NCBI GenBank assembly: GCA_020746995.1
Contig: JAGPXD010000001.1
Span: forward strand, 7,130,001-7,194,000
Origin: Plectosphaerella cucumerina
Lineage: Eukaryota; Ascomycota; Sordariomycetes; Glomerellales; Plectosphaerellaceae
DNA: 64,000 nucleotides
Reading direction: 5' to 3'
The notes beneath the pieces were generated by a model, which saw only the letters and a list, made by a program, of their open reading frames with translations, made no database searches and was not told the DNA's origin. Both the position numbers and the translations under genes were made by a program. The stretch's first letter is position 1, and each line of letters begins with the position of its first letter. Of the stretch, positions 10,217 through 20,933 are shown piece by piece.

Positions 10217-10849
10217 GCTTGCCTCGCTCGGGCCAGAGAGCAGGCTCGCCTGGCGATGATGATGACACGACAACCCTCTTCTGTTCTTGTATTTCTACCA
10301 CCGGGCCGTCGCATTTCCATGGAGTTTCCACGGCTTGTGCGCACCGGCGCCGGGCCATTGTCCTTGTGATTTCGAGTAGAGGCGGCAACGCACCCATAGA
10401 TCTTGATACCTACCACTGTTTAAGCGCTGCATCTCAACTGCAACACACCCCTTGGCGAGCTTCTGTCTAACCCACGTGTCCTGGAGCTATCAACCTGGTC
10501 ACTCAGACCATGAGCAGTGGCTAAACCCAAGAGGGCAGTAATCAGAGCAGAGATCCCTGCCCGACGACCTTGGCAAGGCGACTGTGTGTGATGCCGTCCG
10601 CACTGCCCAACCACCCCGCATCGGATGCGCCAGCAGCTCCGCACTCCCCGCAGCAGCCCCCCAAGCCCCCAAGCCCCTACCTAGGCTAAGCGCTGCCAGC
10701 CGGGACAACCGTGTTGGGTCCGGGGAAGCTGGGCCTGCCGAGGACTCCAACCTCGGAACGGTTGTTATCCCTGGATAAAAGGCGGGACAACCAAGGCTGA
10801 GTTGTGACGTTCTCAACACATACCACCAGACCTCTGCTCAGTACCAGAC
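10217..10849. other. Intergenic, mannosyltransferase 3' flank and acyl-CoA synthetase promoter
   Basis: No protein-like frame. A TATA-like element, ggataaaagg at 10773-10782, sits 68 bases before the ATG of the acyl-CoA synthetase gene and is preceded by GC-rich, C-rich sequence. Confidence 0.4.
10773..10782 (+). promoter_or_regulatory. TATA-like box for the acyl-CoA synthetase gene
   Basis: The sequence ggataaaagg stands out in a GC-rich region and lies at a plausible distance (68 bases) before the start codon at 10850. Position and composition only; the transcription start is not known. Confidence 0.35.
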
Positions 10850-12842
10850 ATGGCCCTCGCTACTTGCGCAAGGCGTGGCCACTGGCCATCGACGAGACTC
10901 GCTCAACGGCTTCTGTCACTCAGTGCCGAGTCACATAATCCCCGTCATCATGCCTCACCCTCATCCCGCCGTCGTCCCGGTCGGGGACTCTCCTCTCTAG
11001 CTCACGGCTTGAGCCTCAGCGTCGGCACCGACAGTGTACGTCTCTCCCTCCCACGCAGCCGGGCCTTTACTAACAACCTCCCAGCCTGCGCTTCTTCGCG
11101 ACACAATCCCGGAACACTTCGCCTCCATCGTCTCCCAGTACGGCGACCGCCCCGCAGTCATCGCCCGTACAGCAACCTCCCCCCGCCTAACCTCCACCCA
11201 TTTCCCCGACGCGCGAGAGATGACCCTGACCTACGAATCCCTCGACCTCCTCTCCAACCGTCTCGCCTCCAGCCTCCGCTCCCTCGGCGTCAAAAAGGGC
11301 GACCGCGTCGCCGTCAGTCTGGGAAACACCATCGAGTTCGCGGCCCTCACCTACGCCGTCTTCAAGCTCGGCGCCGTCCTCGTCCCCCTCAACCCGGGCT
11401 TCAACGCGAAGCAGGTCACTGCCGCCCTCGCTCACCTTAGCGTCGAGGTGCTCATCATCGGCGCCGTGACGGATTTATCGTACAAACCCTGCCGGGGGCG
11501 GAGCAACGAGGACCTGATTAGGACGCTTGTGCCGAATTTGGAGGGAAGTAAGCTCGAGTCGCCGTTGGTGCCGTCCTTGAAGACCATTATCACCTTTGAC
11601 AATCTCGCCAGTCATCCGGGGTTGAGGTTCCCCGTGGGAGATTACAGGGCATTGACGCCTTATTCCCTGCTCCTTGATGGCTCGTCAGATCGTATCACGC
11701 CTGATGCGCCGTTGTCGCCTGGGGATACGATCAACATTCAGTTTACTTCGGGCACGACGTCGACGCCCAAGGCGGCTATGCTCAGTCACACTTCCATCCT
11801 CAACAACGGGGCGCTCATCGCGGGACGCATGGGCCTCGATCCGTCAGACCGCATCGTCGTCCCGCCGCCGCTATTCCACTGCTTCGGCTGCGTCCTGGGG
11901 TACATGGCGACGGCCACTACAGGCGCGGCGATCATGTTCCCGTCACCGGCGTTCGATCCCGAGGCGACGCTGCGGATGGTCGCTGACCATGACGCCACGG
12001 GACTCTACGGTGTGGCGACCATGTTCCTCGCGGTCCTCGACGCGCTCAAGGCAGGCGTCGTGGAGCCGGAGAGAATGCCCAAGAATCTCCGCAAGGGCAT
12101 CGCCGCGGGGAGCTCGGTCCCGGAATCTCTCATGCGCAGGCTCTACGACGCTCTGGGTATGCAAGACCTCGTCATCTGCTACGGCATGACCGAGACAAGT
12201 CCCGTCAGCTGCATGACAACCCCAACGGACCCCTTTGACAGACGCACTTCCTCCGTGGGGAGGGCAATGCCTCACACGACAGTCAAGATCGTCGACCCCC
12301 TCGACAGAACGCGGGTTCTTCCCGTCGGCGAGCGGGGCGAGCTCGCGGCGGCGGGATACCTCGTGATGCAGGGGTACTGGGGCGACGAGGCCAAGACGGC
12401 GGAAGTCAAGATTGACGAGCCCGACGGCCGGACGTGGCTGTACTCTGGCGACGAGGCGAGGATGGACGCCGATGGCTACGTCGAGATCACGGGACGGATC
12501 AAGGACCTCATCATCCGCGGCGGGGAGAACATTCATCCCCTGGAGATTGAGAATTGTCTGCTGCAGCACCCGCTGGTCGGGGACGCGTCGGTCGTGGGCG
12601 TGCCGGACGAGAAGCTGGGCGAGAGCGTGGCTGTTTTCGTCATACCTGCCAAGGGGGCGGGTGATGCCTTGACGGAGGAGGCGGTGAGGGCGTGGGTGAG
12701 GGAGCATTTGTCGGGACATTTGGTGCCGAAACATGTCTTTTGGGTGGAGGAGTATCCGAAGACGGCGAGCGGGAAGATTCAGAAGTTTAAGCTTAGGACT
12801 ATGGCCAAGGAGCGTGTGGTTGGTTCGTCAGGCCAGGCTTAA
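10850..12842 (+). CDS. Mitochondrial AMP-binding acyl-CoA synthetase (ACSF2-like)
   Basis: Activates a carboxylic acid to its CoA thioester through an acyl-adenylate. Exons 10850-11035 and 11085-12842 (49-base intron, GTACGT donor, TACTAAC branch) give 647 residues. The first exon encodes a basic, Ser/Leu-rich leader with no acidic residues for about 30 residues (MALATCARRGHWPSTRLAQ), a good mitochondrial targeting signal. The adenylation motifs are complete: P-loop 'FTSGTTSTPKAAM' near residue 282, 'YGMTETSP' near 428, 'YSGDEARMDADGYVEITGRI' near 515, and catalytic lysine about 626 in 'TASGKIQK'. Overall it resembles ACSF2-type medium-chain enzymes. No PTS1 at the C-terminus (SGQA). The 3' end overlaps the convergent gene by 15 bases. 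Chain-length preference is not readable. Confidence 0.88.
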
Positions 12843-14037
12843 TGAGGATACCTGGCCGAGTTCTCTGATCAAATACTCTCGCCTGCCGCCGTGGGCCTTG
12901 TCCGAGGGGATATCCCTTGTAAACGCAAACTGTGATGAACCCAGTGATGGGTCCTCACTAATGGCGTTATTGTCCCTGAACCGACCAGCAAGCTGCTGAC
13001 AGTATGACCACGGAAGGGAAACGACGCAGCTCGCTCCTCCGGGTGAGTAACGCTGTACAGCCTCATCAAGAAGCGGAAGAAGAACGTTCTCCAAGGCGTC
13101 GAGACCCTCTGCCGCTGTGGCAAAGGGGACGCGTGCGCCGTTTTCCTTGCGGCCGTAGAGCTGATTGATGTTTTTCTCGAGGGAGAGGTGGAGGTACTTT
13201 AGTGAGGGGAAGACGGGGTGCTGCTGGCCCGAGGGGAGAACGGGGACGATGCCGGCGGGCCAGGCATCTGTGATGCGCCAGCGGAGTTCGAGGGATGTCA
13301 TCTGCGCGCGGCGGGGGGAGGGGATGAAGGCGCAGGGATCGGTGACGAGTACATCGGAGGAAATGTGGATTGTGTTTGTCGAGTAGAGCACCTCGATGCC
13401 TTCGATGTATCTGAGGACGTCAGCCGTAGTTCAAGACGTTAGTAAAGAAGACTCACGCCTGACGACACGCAAGTAACCACCCCATGACACCCAGGAAACA
13501 TCGTCTCGGCCATGTCCCAGGCCAGTCTCCGCACTCAGTATTACCAAGAATACACCCATCCGACGAAAGGTCCACGGCCTCAGGTGGCATCCTCCCCAAC
13601 GGGCCCCGACGACCAGGCAAGTTATGGTGACAGACGCAGCCGAACCACCGCCAGGCTTTTGGCTGGGACTTGTCGACTTGTATCCGCCGGAAGCCCTGGG
13701 GGTTGTCAAAGTAGGTGTAGCTGCAGTAGATGCGGGCGTGGGGTTCGCTGGGGCCGGTGCTGTCGGATAGGGGCTGGGCGGCGAAGGGGCGGCGGAAGGC
13801 GAGGTCCATGTGGAGGGTTTGGGAGCCGAAGGCGTCGAGGAGGATTTGGCGACGGATCTCGAGGGGGAGGAGGGCGAAGAGGCCGAAGGATGAGAGGGGG
13901 GGTTGGGAGGGAGGGGTGAGAGGGCGACGGGGCGTGGGGAGGATTGGGGGAGAGGATTCGTTGAGGGAGAGTTCAGGGCCGCGGGAGGCCTTTTTGGGGG
14001 TTTTGGATCTGGGGTTTAGGCGGCTGAAGAGGGACAT
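12828..14037 (-). CDS. 2EXR/F-box-like domain protein
   Basis: Exons 13457-14037 and 12828-13410 with a 46-base intron (GTGAGT donor, CTGAC branch), 387 residues. After a disordered Ser/Pro-rich N-terminus, 'LFALLPLEIRRQILLDAFG' and, across the intron, 'MGWLLACRQAYIEGIEVLYSTNTIHI' are the hallmarks of the large fungal 2EXR/DUF7730 group: an F-box-like helix pair followed by a 'CRQ-Y-E-LY-N' segment. These proteins are numerous in Pezizomycotina and largely uncharacterised; a substrate-recruiting role is a guess. I take the Met at 14037 (MSLFSRLNPRSK); an in-frame Met at 14166 would add 43 residues. Its stop codon lies inside the last codons of the acyl-CoA synthetase on the other strand. Confidence 0.72.
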
Positions 14038-14252
14038 GTTGGCTTGGGTGAGGTGATCTTCAGCTGGAGGTTGTGTGTAAGTTGGATGACGATGGGAGAT
14101 GGAGATGTCTTGGAGAAGTGTGAAGACCAATGGACAGGGGCTGATGCGGGGTACATGCACATGCACACGCTGATATCAGCCAACGACTGAGAAACGTCTT
14201 CAGGGTGGAATATCAAAGGCTGTCTATATGTATATGTTCTACTTCCCCTATG

Positions 14253-15979
14253 CTACGCCAACAACGGCAGATCAAAGCCCTCCTCAATCTGCAACCCATC
14301 AAACCCATCCTCCACCGTCCACGCCCTCCCCTTCTCAGGCGTATACAACGCCTCACACGCCCGTCCAACAACCAACAACCCCGGCGGCCGACTCCCCTCC
14401 GCCTCAATCGCCTCAGCAACATACCCCAGCGTCGTCCTGATAACCCTCTGATCCGGACAACTCGCCCGCTCAATAACCGCACACGGCGTCTCCCTCGGCC
14501 ACAGCCCCCTCCTCCCCTCCGTCTCCCCCTCCAACACAGTCGTCAACTCCCTCACCAGTCCCGTAATCCTATGCAGCGCCATCAAAAACACAACAGTCCG
14601 ACTCGGCACAAACTCCGGCGGCGTCGGCGCCTTGCCCTTCTTCCCCGTCCCCGTGCATACCAGAACCTGGTCCGCCACATCCCTCTGCGTCACCGGGATC
14701 GTAGCAAACAGCGGCGCGCTGAACGCGCTCGTGATGCCAGGGAGTACGACGACGCGATCTCCCAGCCCGTGGGCGCGGAAGAACTCGACTTCCTCGCCGC
14801 CGCGGCCGTAGAGGAATGGATCGCCCTGCTTAAGGCGCAGGACGGTCTTGCCCTCGTCCCGGGCGGCCGCGAGGGCCAGGGCGTGGAGCTCCTCCTGCGC
14901 GGCGTCGGCGTTGCCGGGGAATTTGCGCGCGATCTGGACGGGCGTGCGGCGCGGGATGAGGTCGAGGATCGGGGCGGGCACGAGCTTGTCGGCTAGGATG
15001 AGGTCGGCTGTCTGGATGGCTTTGTAGGTTGCGCGGGTGAGGAGGTCGGGGTCGCCGGGGCCGCTGCCGGCGAGGATGATGCGGCCTTGCTTGGGCGTCG
15101 GGGGGGACTTGGGGCCGAGAGCCGGCAGGGAAGGGAGGGCTGATGATGTGTCTGAGGCTTGGCCGGGGTAGGATGTGAGCACGGCGTCGACGTCCTCATC
15201 GGTAATGGCGGCGAGACGCTTGAGGGGCCAGTACTCGCACACCTGGCTGAGCCACCTCATGCGCCTGTTCTTGGCTGCGTCGAGGTCCGCGTCGGTGACG
15301 AGCTTGTTGAAGGTTGCGGCCTGTTCGGACGAGTCATCCGAGTCGCCCACGGCGTGGGTCAGGCGGTCTTCCTGCTGGATGCGCCGGCGCGTCTCGCCCA
15401 GACGTGCGCATGCGGCGCCGAGGTTGCTGGGCAGGGTGGCGGCGATGTCCCGACGGATCCTGGAGGCGAGCTTGCATCCGCGGCCGTTTGTGGTGACGCC
15501 GACCTGCAGAGGGCCGTCGGTGTGGGTGGACAGGAGGGAGAAGGTGCAGAGCTGGGGGGCGTCGACGACGTTGACGGGGATGCGATGGCGTTTGCAGAGG
15601 GCAGAGATGTGTGTGCCTGCACACAAGTTAGAACATATCTTCCAGGTTGTATGCTTCAGGGCAACTCACTCAGGGGGTCTCTTGGGCCGGATGTGACGAA
15701 GACAGCGTCGACAGTCCGGCCAACTTCCTCCCGGCCAAGGGTAAAGAGGTCATCGTCGTGAAAGACCTTCTTGTGCCATGCCACCTCGCCAGCATCTATC
15801 CGCCTCGCCAGGCCATAATGAAGTTCCGACGTCTCAGGGGCGATGAGAATCGGTGTCGCACCGGCACCCAGCGACTGGCCGCACCTCGTCGCAGCCAGGG
15901 GGTTCGTGCCGATGATGAGATGGACGTTTCCCCTGCAGTTCAGCGCCGCCAGCATCGAGACTGTCGTGTCGTCGCTCAT
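14253..15979 (-). CDS. MET1: Siroheme synthase: Met8-like domain fused to uroporphyrinogen-III methyltransferase
   Basis: Makes siroheme, the cofactor of sulfite and nitrite reductase. Exons 15670-15979 and 14253-15616 (53-base intron, GTGAGT donor, CTAAC branch) give 557 residues. Residues 1 to about 190 resemble the precorrin-2 dehydrogenase/ferrochelatase domain: a Rossmann-type strand 'NVHLIIGTNPLAATRCGQSL', the NVVD segment (catalytic Asp in Met8/CysG), and 'LQVGVTTNGRGCKLASRIR'. From about residue 250 comes the SAM-dependent methyltransferase ('IILAGSGPGDPDLLTRAT', 'LRLKQGDPFLYGRGGEE', 'VLPGITSAFSAPLFATIPVTQR'). The usual GGGxxA dinucleotide loop reads G-T-N-P-L-A-A, so full dehydrogenase activity is uncertain. 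The layout matches bacterial CysG without a third domain. In fungi it serves assimilatory sulfate and nitrate reduction. Confidence 0.87.
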
Positions 15980-16629
15980 TTTGCTTTCCTTCTGAAAAAA
16001 TTAACAGAAGTGTCGAGAAAATGGCCACTTTGCCTCTCCGACTGAGAAGCCTTGTGTCGATATATCAGCAAGCGCAGACACCGTGACAGGCCGAGGACTT
16101 GAGACTCACACCCCCAGAGATAAGGGCTTGAGGCGAGTTCAAGATCTCCGGTCGCCGGTACCGGCGCGCCCAATCACCGTCGACGTGAAAATCATCCACT
16201 GGCCAATTCTGCATCTTCGGGATCACGCCATCGCGGCACTGGGGCTATCGGGCCAATCAGATTGTGTCTTTGTCTGTCTGTGGATTTGTTTCCGGGGGCG
16301 TTGCCGGAGATGCGCCGGTCGTTCGGCCTCCCGAGTCCCAACTCTCCCACTCCCGCGGCCTAGACCCTGCCGCATTCTGCCGCAGCCGTCCCTGCATCAA
16401 GTCAAGTCGCGTGGGGTGTTGTTCTGTTCTTATTATTCTATGCGTCTGAGAGTGATGTTGTGCATGGTGGCCACCCATTGGATAGCCCCCTTATCGGGCC
16501 ATTTTCGCCCCTATTCCCAACTCCCATCCGTCCACCTCCATGTCCAGTTTTCCCTCATACTCGTACAGTAGATACAAAGTCCTCCTTGGTGGTGGCACAG
16601 TGGTGATACAACGGTGGCGACGCCCTCAA
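15980..16629. other. Intergenic, no gene seen
   Basis: Promoter of the siroheme synthase gene and 3' flank of RSM22, both on the minus strand. Short open frames on either strand look random. No repeat or RNA gene recognised. Confidence 0.4.
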
Positions 16630-19176
16630 TCACCGATCATCCTCCCCCGCCTCAATCTCATCCCGGATGCTCTGCTTCCTCGGCACCCTCCCCTTGGTCC
16701 TCCTCTCCCTCACCCCGCCACCACTGTCCGTCGCCTTCCTGACACTTCCCCTCGAGTCCATGTCCACGTTGACGGTGCGCACCTTGTTCTGCGCCTTGGC
16801 ATCCGCCTGCTGCGCGCGCACCCCGCCATCAGCCTCGGCAACGCTGCGTCCCAGCCTCACCTGCCGCGCCGTCCGCGTCTTCGCGCCCAGCGCCCACAGG
16901 TCGCCCCAGACCGCCTTGCGCGCGTCATGGTACGATTGCTTGCCCCGGCTCTTGGGCACCGTCCACCGCTCGATCCGTCCCGCCGGCGTGCACACCTCGA
17001 GCTGAACGTGACCCTTGCGCTTCAGCGGCGGCAGGACCTGGCGGGGAAGCGCGGCCATGTTGGGCGCCTCCTCCGAGTCCTCGTAGCCTTCGAACGCGCG
17101 CTGCGTCGCCTCTTCTCCGGTCAGGAGGCTCTCGGGATTGGCACCCCGCCGGATTGCCAGGTAGCTGAACCGCACGTCATCGTGGTTGCTGTGCTTGGCC
17201 CGGAGAACCTGCTGCAGGAACTTGGGTCGGTAGAAGCGCTGCTGGAACGAGCAGAAGTCCTTGCGCCCCGCGCTCAGTCCAGGCACCGTGTACATCGGGC
17301 ACGTGTTGTGCGTCGTGCACGGCGCGATGATCATACCCGGCGTCTTCGGTCGGGCGTATCCCGGGTCCTTCGGGTCCGTGATGGTCGGCTGCACCCCCGA
17401 GTCGATGGGCGTCTCCATGTACTCCTGGATGAGCTTCTCCCGGACGTCGGCGATGGCCTCGAAACCACGCGGATGTCCCTTCTCTACGAAGATCAGCACA
17501 CCGCCCGCGGGGGACAGCAGTGACCAGAGCTTGGCCAGCATCGCCTTGCGCCGGAACCCTTCCTTGGTCTGCAGCAGCGCATACGACACCAGCACCACAT
17601 CGTACGTCTTCTTCGGTAGCGGGTCGCGCGGCGCGTCAATGTGCAGCGCCGCAATATCCGCAGAGTGAATGTAGTCCGGTATCCTGGGGAGGAACGACGT
17701 GTCGTGCAGGAACCTCGAGATGCGGTTCCGGAGCGTGTCCGATCCAACAATCACAGACTGCTTGCCGGGCGGGTGCGCGCCCTCGACCTCGCGGTTGTCC
17801 CGCATCACACCCCACTCGGCCTGAGTGACGTCCTGCCAGGCTGCAAGGCCGGCACCGCCACCGCCAACGTCTAGGACGCGAGGACCGCCTTCCTTGCGGA
17901 GCAGGTCGCGCATCCAGTCGGTCCCGAGCCGCTTGCGCACCTCGACGAGTGCGCTCATGGTGGAGGCATACGCCGGAGGTAGGATGGTGGCCAGGAACAC
18001 GTCCGCCTGGATTGGTGTCATCCTCGTCTGCCCGGCCTCGAGGCCCACTGCCTGCTGGGGTCCGCTCTTCCGGGACGCCGGGGTCGATGGCGAGTTGGGA
18101 AGGCCGCCGCCCCCGAGCGCCGCTTCCGCCGCCTCCCTGATATGTGTGATGGATGTCCTGTCCAGGAGCTCCGCGATGGGTCGTGTGAATGTCGTCTGGG
18201 GCAGTAGTAGCGTCCTGGGGTTGGTCGAGAACCGCCCCTTTTGCGTCCATTGGTGCGTCGGTATCCGGGAACGGTCGGCAAGGAGCTCCGCATCGTCACC
18301 CACCTCCGAGGGGTCTTCCTCCTCTCCTCTCGCTGCGGCTTGGAGCTGATGCAGAGCTGCCCTTGACAACTGGGCGCGTTCTTCGTAAAGCTGGGCGGCT
18401 TCAATCTCCTGCTGAAGAATCTCGTTGTCATGGTTGGCGACTGCTTCCTCGACCGAGTCGGCCGTCTGCTGCTCCAGCTCATCGGCCTCGCGCTGCGCCT
18501 CCAGATTCGCGACCTCGAAGTCTCTCTGCAGCTTGATAAGTGCATCGTATTCTCGCTGATTGCGCGCGACGGCCTGGATGTGTGTTGCTTGGTCCTCCGA
18601 CAGGGTTTGCGACTCGTCCACAGTATCAGTCGAGACTTCTACCGATGAAGACTCTTCGGAGTCGCCAGGTGTCGTCGTCCGTCTAGGACTTAGGTGGATC
18701 TCCTCAAACTGGCCGTCCTCTTCCTTCAACACGACGGTGGTTCCTTCCTCTTTTCTGGGCGCCGGTCCTTTGACGCCGCGGAAAGGAATGCCAACATCCT
18801 CAGGAGCCGTCTCCCGCAGCGGCGGGCCGTAGAATCGGACGTAGACGCTGTATTCCTCTTCTGTCAGGTACCCCGCGGGGAGGGTGTCTCTGAACCGTTG
18901 TCGCGCCTCGTGGACGATCGTCTCGATATCGGCAGGTGATTCTGTCGCGCCAGTTGGTCCGATTTCGACATCGTCGTTTGATCTTTGTTGTTGCGACCGC
19001 GCAACAAATGTGCTGAATTGGTGTGTGGAGGGTCTGGCAGGAGCTCGGATTCGCGCTGGAGCGATGGATCTTGATGGTAGGAAAGGGGCGGAAACAAGTC
19101 GGGAGGTGCCGATCAATCTCGGCTGAGACTTGGGGAAGCTGCGCCGTAGGCTGCCTGCAGCCAGCATCTTGGACAT
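16630..19176 (-). CDS. RSM22: Mitochondrial small-subunit ribosome factor Rsm22 (METTL17 family)
   Basis: Single exon, 848 residues from the Met at 19176, where a basic Arg/Ser/Leu-rich mitochondrial leader begins (MSKMLAAGSLRRSFPKSQ); an upstream in-frame Met at 19458 gives an implausible extension. Rsm22 proteins are methyltransferase-like factors needed for assembly of the mitochondrial small ribosomal subunit. The SAM-fold motif is 'PRVLDVGGGGAGLAAW', and the cysteine-rich element of the family follows in 'CTTHNTCPMYTVPG' and 'DFCSFQQRF', which in METTL17 helps hold an iron-sulfur cluster. Between leader and core is an acidic, Gln/Glu/Ala-rich stretch of about 90 residues that should form coiled coil. 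The C-terminus is basic and probably binds RNA. Whether it methylates anything is unsettled for the family. Confidence 0.88.
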   Translation of the reverse strand: MSKMLAAGSLRRSFPKSQPRLIGTSRLVSAPFLPSRSIAPARIRAPARPSTHQFSTFVARSQQQRSNDDVEIGPTGATESPADIETIVHEARQRFRDTLPAGYLTEEEYSVYVRFYGPPLRETAPEDVGIPFRGVKGPAPRKEEGTTVVLKEEDGQFEEIHLSPRRTTTPGDSEESSSVEVSTDTVDESQTLSEDQATHIQAVARNQREYDALIKLQRDFEVANLEAQREADELEQQTADSVEEAVANHDNEILQQEIEAAQLYEERAQLSRAALHQLQAAARGEEEDPSEVGDDAELLADRSRIPTHQWTQKGRFSTNPRTLLLPQTTFTRPIAELLDRTSITHIREAAEAALGGGGLPNSPSTPASRKSGPQQAVGLEAGQTRMTPIQADVFLATILPPAYASTMSALVEVRKRLGTDWMRDLLRKEGGPRVLDVGGGGAGLAAWQDVTQAEWGVMRDNREVEGAHPPGKQSVIVGSDTLRNRISRFLHDTSFLPRIPDYIHSADIAALHIDAPRDPLPKKTYDVVLVSYALLQTKEGFRRKAMLAKLWSLLSPAGGVLIFVEKGHPRGFEAIADVREKLIQEYMETPIDSGVQPTITDPKDPGYARPKTPGMIIAPCTTHNTCPMYTVPGLSAGRKDFCSFQQRFYRPKFLQQVLRAKHSNHDDVRFSYLAIRRGANPESLLTGEEATQRAFEGYEDSEEAPNMAALPRQVLPPLKRKGHVQLEVCTPAGRIERWTVPKSRGKQSYHDARKAVWGDLWALGAKTRTARQVRLGRSVAEADGGVRAQQADAKAQNKVRTVNVDMDSRGSVRKATDSGGGVRERRTKGRVPRKQSIRDEIEAGEDDR

Positions 19177-19821
19177 TTTCGAAGTTTGTTGATAATACAA
19201 GGAGTGGCCGACTTGCGAGGGCTCTTGGAGATTTCCTGAACTTTTTTCCCAGGGCCCCCGATGGAACATTTCGACGATGAACGCGAGATCACATGACATC
19301 TGCGAAATACGGCAGGATCCATTGGCTGATGGGGGGGGAGGTGGGATTCTAGGTGGGGTCCAGTCGCTGCACCCCACAGACCGGTGCAGCGGTCCACGAT
19401 GCGCTGGGGCGCTGGCCTGGCTGGGTTCAGGGTCCTCGACTTGACACCACGCAGTCAATCTTAAGGCGAGAACAATGTCCGCCAGTCTATGGCGCGAGGT
19501 ACGTTGTGAATTTCTTGTGAATTCAAGATCGAGGACTCGAATCCGGACCTCAGGTTGGAATGGCCCTCAGAAAGGAAGACATCTCTGGTCGTCATTATCA
19601 AGACTATTCCAGGAAGGACACTGCACATCTGAGAGCATATCGAGCAGTATCAAGTCGCGGACGTTGTAGCAACGATGTTAACAGATATTAGTGGGAGATG
19701 AACATGGCGCATATCAAGCAGAGTCCCAGCTAGCACGGCAGACACCTTCAACATCACCACCCACCCCAATTCAAAAACAGCATTCATTGGTATAAAACAC
19801 AACTCCCCTCCCTGGAGCCCC
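19177..19821. other. Intergenic, no gene seen
   Basis: RSM22 promoter and 3' flank of the thioredoxin gene, both minus strand. A tRNA-like T-loop string near 19537-19549 does not fold into a tRNA. No protein-like frame. Confidence 0.4.
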
Positions 19822-20640
19822 TCACTCGTCCTTGCCCAGATCCGCCAGCGTCTTGAACTGCGACGGCCTGGCAGCCGCACGCGACTTGCCCCCGGCCGCG
19901 CCCGACGCGTTACGTGCCGGTGGCGGTGGGGGCGGGCTCACCACGTTGAATGATGAAAGTCGGGCTTGGGTGTAGGAGTCGATCTACAGAGGTAGGAAAC
20001 CAATCCGTCAGCAAGACCTTGATCCCTCCCGGGGGCAAGCCGAACAGCAGCCAACGCACAGCGAAGAGCGAGACAAAGTAGATGCCCAGGATGGGGATGA
20101 TGTGCTTCAGGACGTCCATGAAGCCGAAGCCGAGGCCGGAGCCCGCGCCGCCCCGCGCCGGTGCCGTGGTCTGGCTGCCGACGCCCTCGCCGCCGAGGGT
20201 GCGGCCGGGCTTCTGGAAGGCGCTGCCGGCGTTGGCCTTGTCGGGAAGGGCGATGGCCTTCGTGATGGCGGCGGTGAGGGCGGGCGGGTTGGCGCCGCGG
20301 ATCGTCTCGACGGGCTGGCCGGCGTGGAAGATGATGAACGTCGGCATGGCCGTGACGCCGAGGGCACGCGAGATGGATGACTGCGTATCGACGTTGATCT
20401 TGCAGAAGGCGACCTTCTTGGGCCGCGAGTGCTCCTGGGCGAGCTTCTCAAAGTGAGGAGCGATGGCCTTGCACGGGCCGCACCAGTCGGCGTAGACTAG
20501 GGGGAGAGCGGGTCAGTCGCGACGTCGGACGACTCGAGGCGGGGGGATGGAGGGGACATACAGTCGGCGATCACGACATTGGTGCTGCTGAGGATGCCCT
20601 GCCACTCGGAGGAGGACTGGATGTTTATAGGGCCGCTCAT
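19822..20640 (-). CDS. Thioredoxin-domain protein with a C-terminal membrane anchor
   Basis: Exons 20562-20640, 20060-20496 and 19822-19983 (introns of 65 and 76 bases) give 225 residues. Residues 1-110 are a thioredoxin fold with 'DFYADWCGPCKAIAPHF' (active-site Cys32 and Cys35), 'VAFCKINVDTQ' and the cis-proline loop 'AMPTFIIF'. A Gly/Ala-rich linker leads to a hydrophobic helix of about 17 residues (KHIIPILGIYFVSLFA, near 155-172), then a basic Pro-rich tail ending 'FKTLADLGKDE'. The second intron was placed (GTGCGT donor, GCTGAC branch, CTGTAG acceptor) because reading through yields a non-conserved tail. No N-terminal signal, so the redox domain is probably cytosolic and membrane-tethered; which membrane is unknown. 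Shares a 293-base divergent promoter with the SPOUT gene. Confidence 0.82.
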
Positions 20641-20933
20641 GTTGCAGTGCTGACGGATGTGGATTGAGGGTGAGAGTGAGGATGAGGTGAAGGTGACAGG
20701 CCGCGTTCAACTGACGCCTGGGAGCTGGAGGCCAGTTGGTAATAAGGGCGGATAGATGGGAGAGATAAGAAACGCCATCGGCCGGTTGAGGAAGGCGGTG
20801 GTGAAGATAAGCGGGTGTTCTGCCGGCAGGCGGGCCGGGGATGCGGAGGGTCCAGAATTGAACTTTTTTGGTTTTTGGCCGGCGCGAGATGGAGATGCTT
20901 GACCACCAAACCAATACACCGGCAACCGCAACC
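20641..20933. promoter_or_regulatory. Compact bidirectional promoter, thioredoxin / SPOUT methyltransferase
   Basis: Two divergent start codons lie 293 bases apart with no room for separate promoters. A CCAAT box is at about 20911-20915, close to the plus-strand start. No other element was identified. Confidence 0.5.

Noticed and set aside
19177..19458. 94-residue upstream extension of Rsm22
   Set aside because: The mitochondrial leader begins at the Met at 19176; the extension is acidic and Pro-rich and would prevent import.
19531..19560. tRNA-like T-loop string (ctcgaatcc)
   Set aside because: No complementary T-stem, anticodon arm or acceptor stem can be drawn on either strand.
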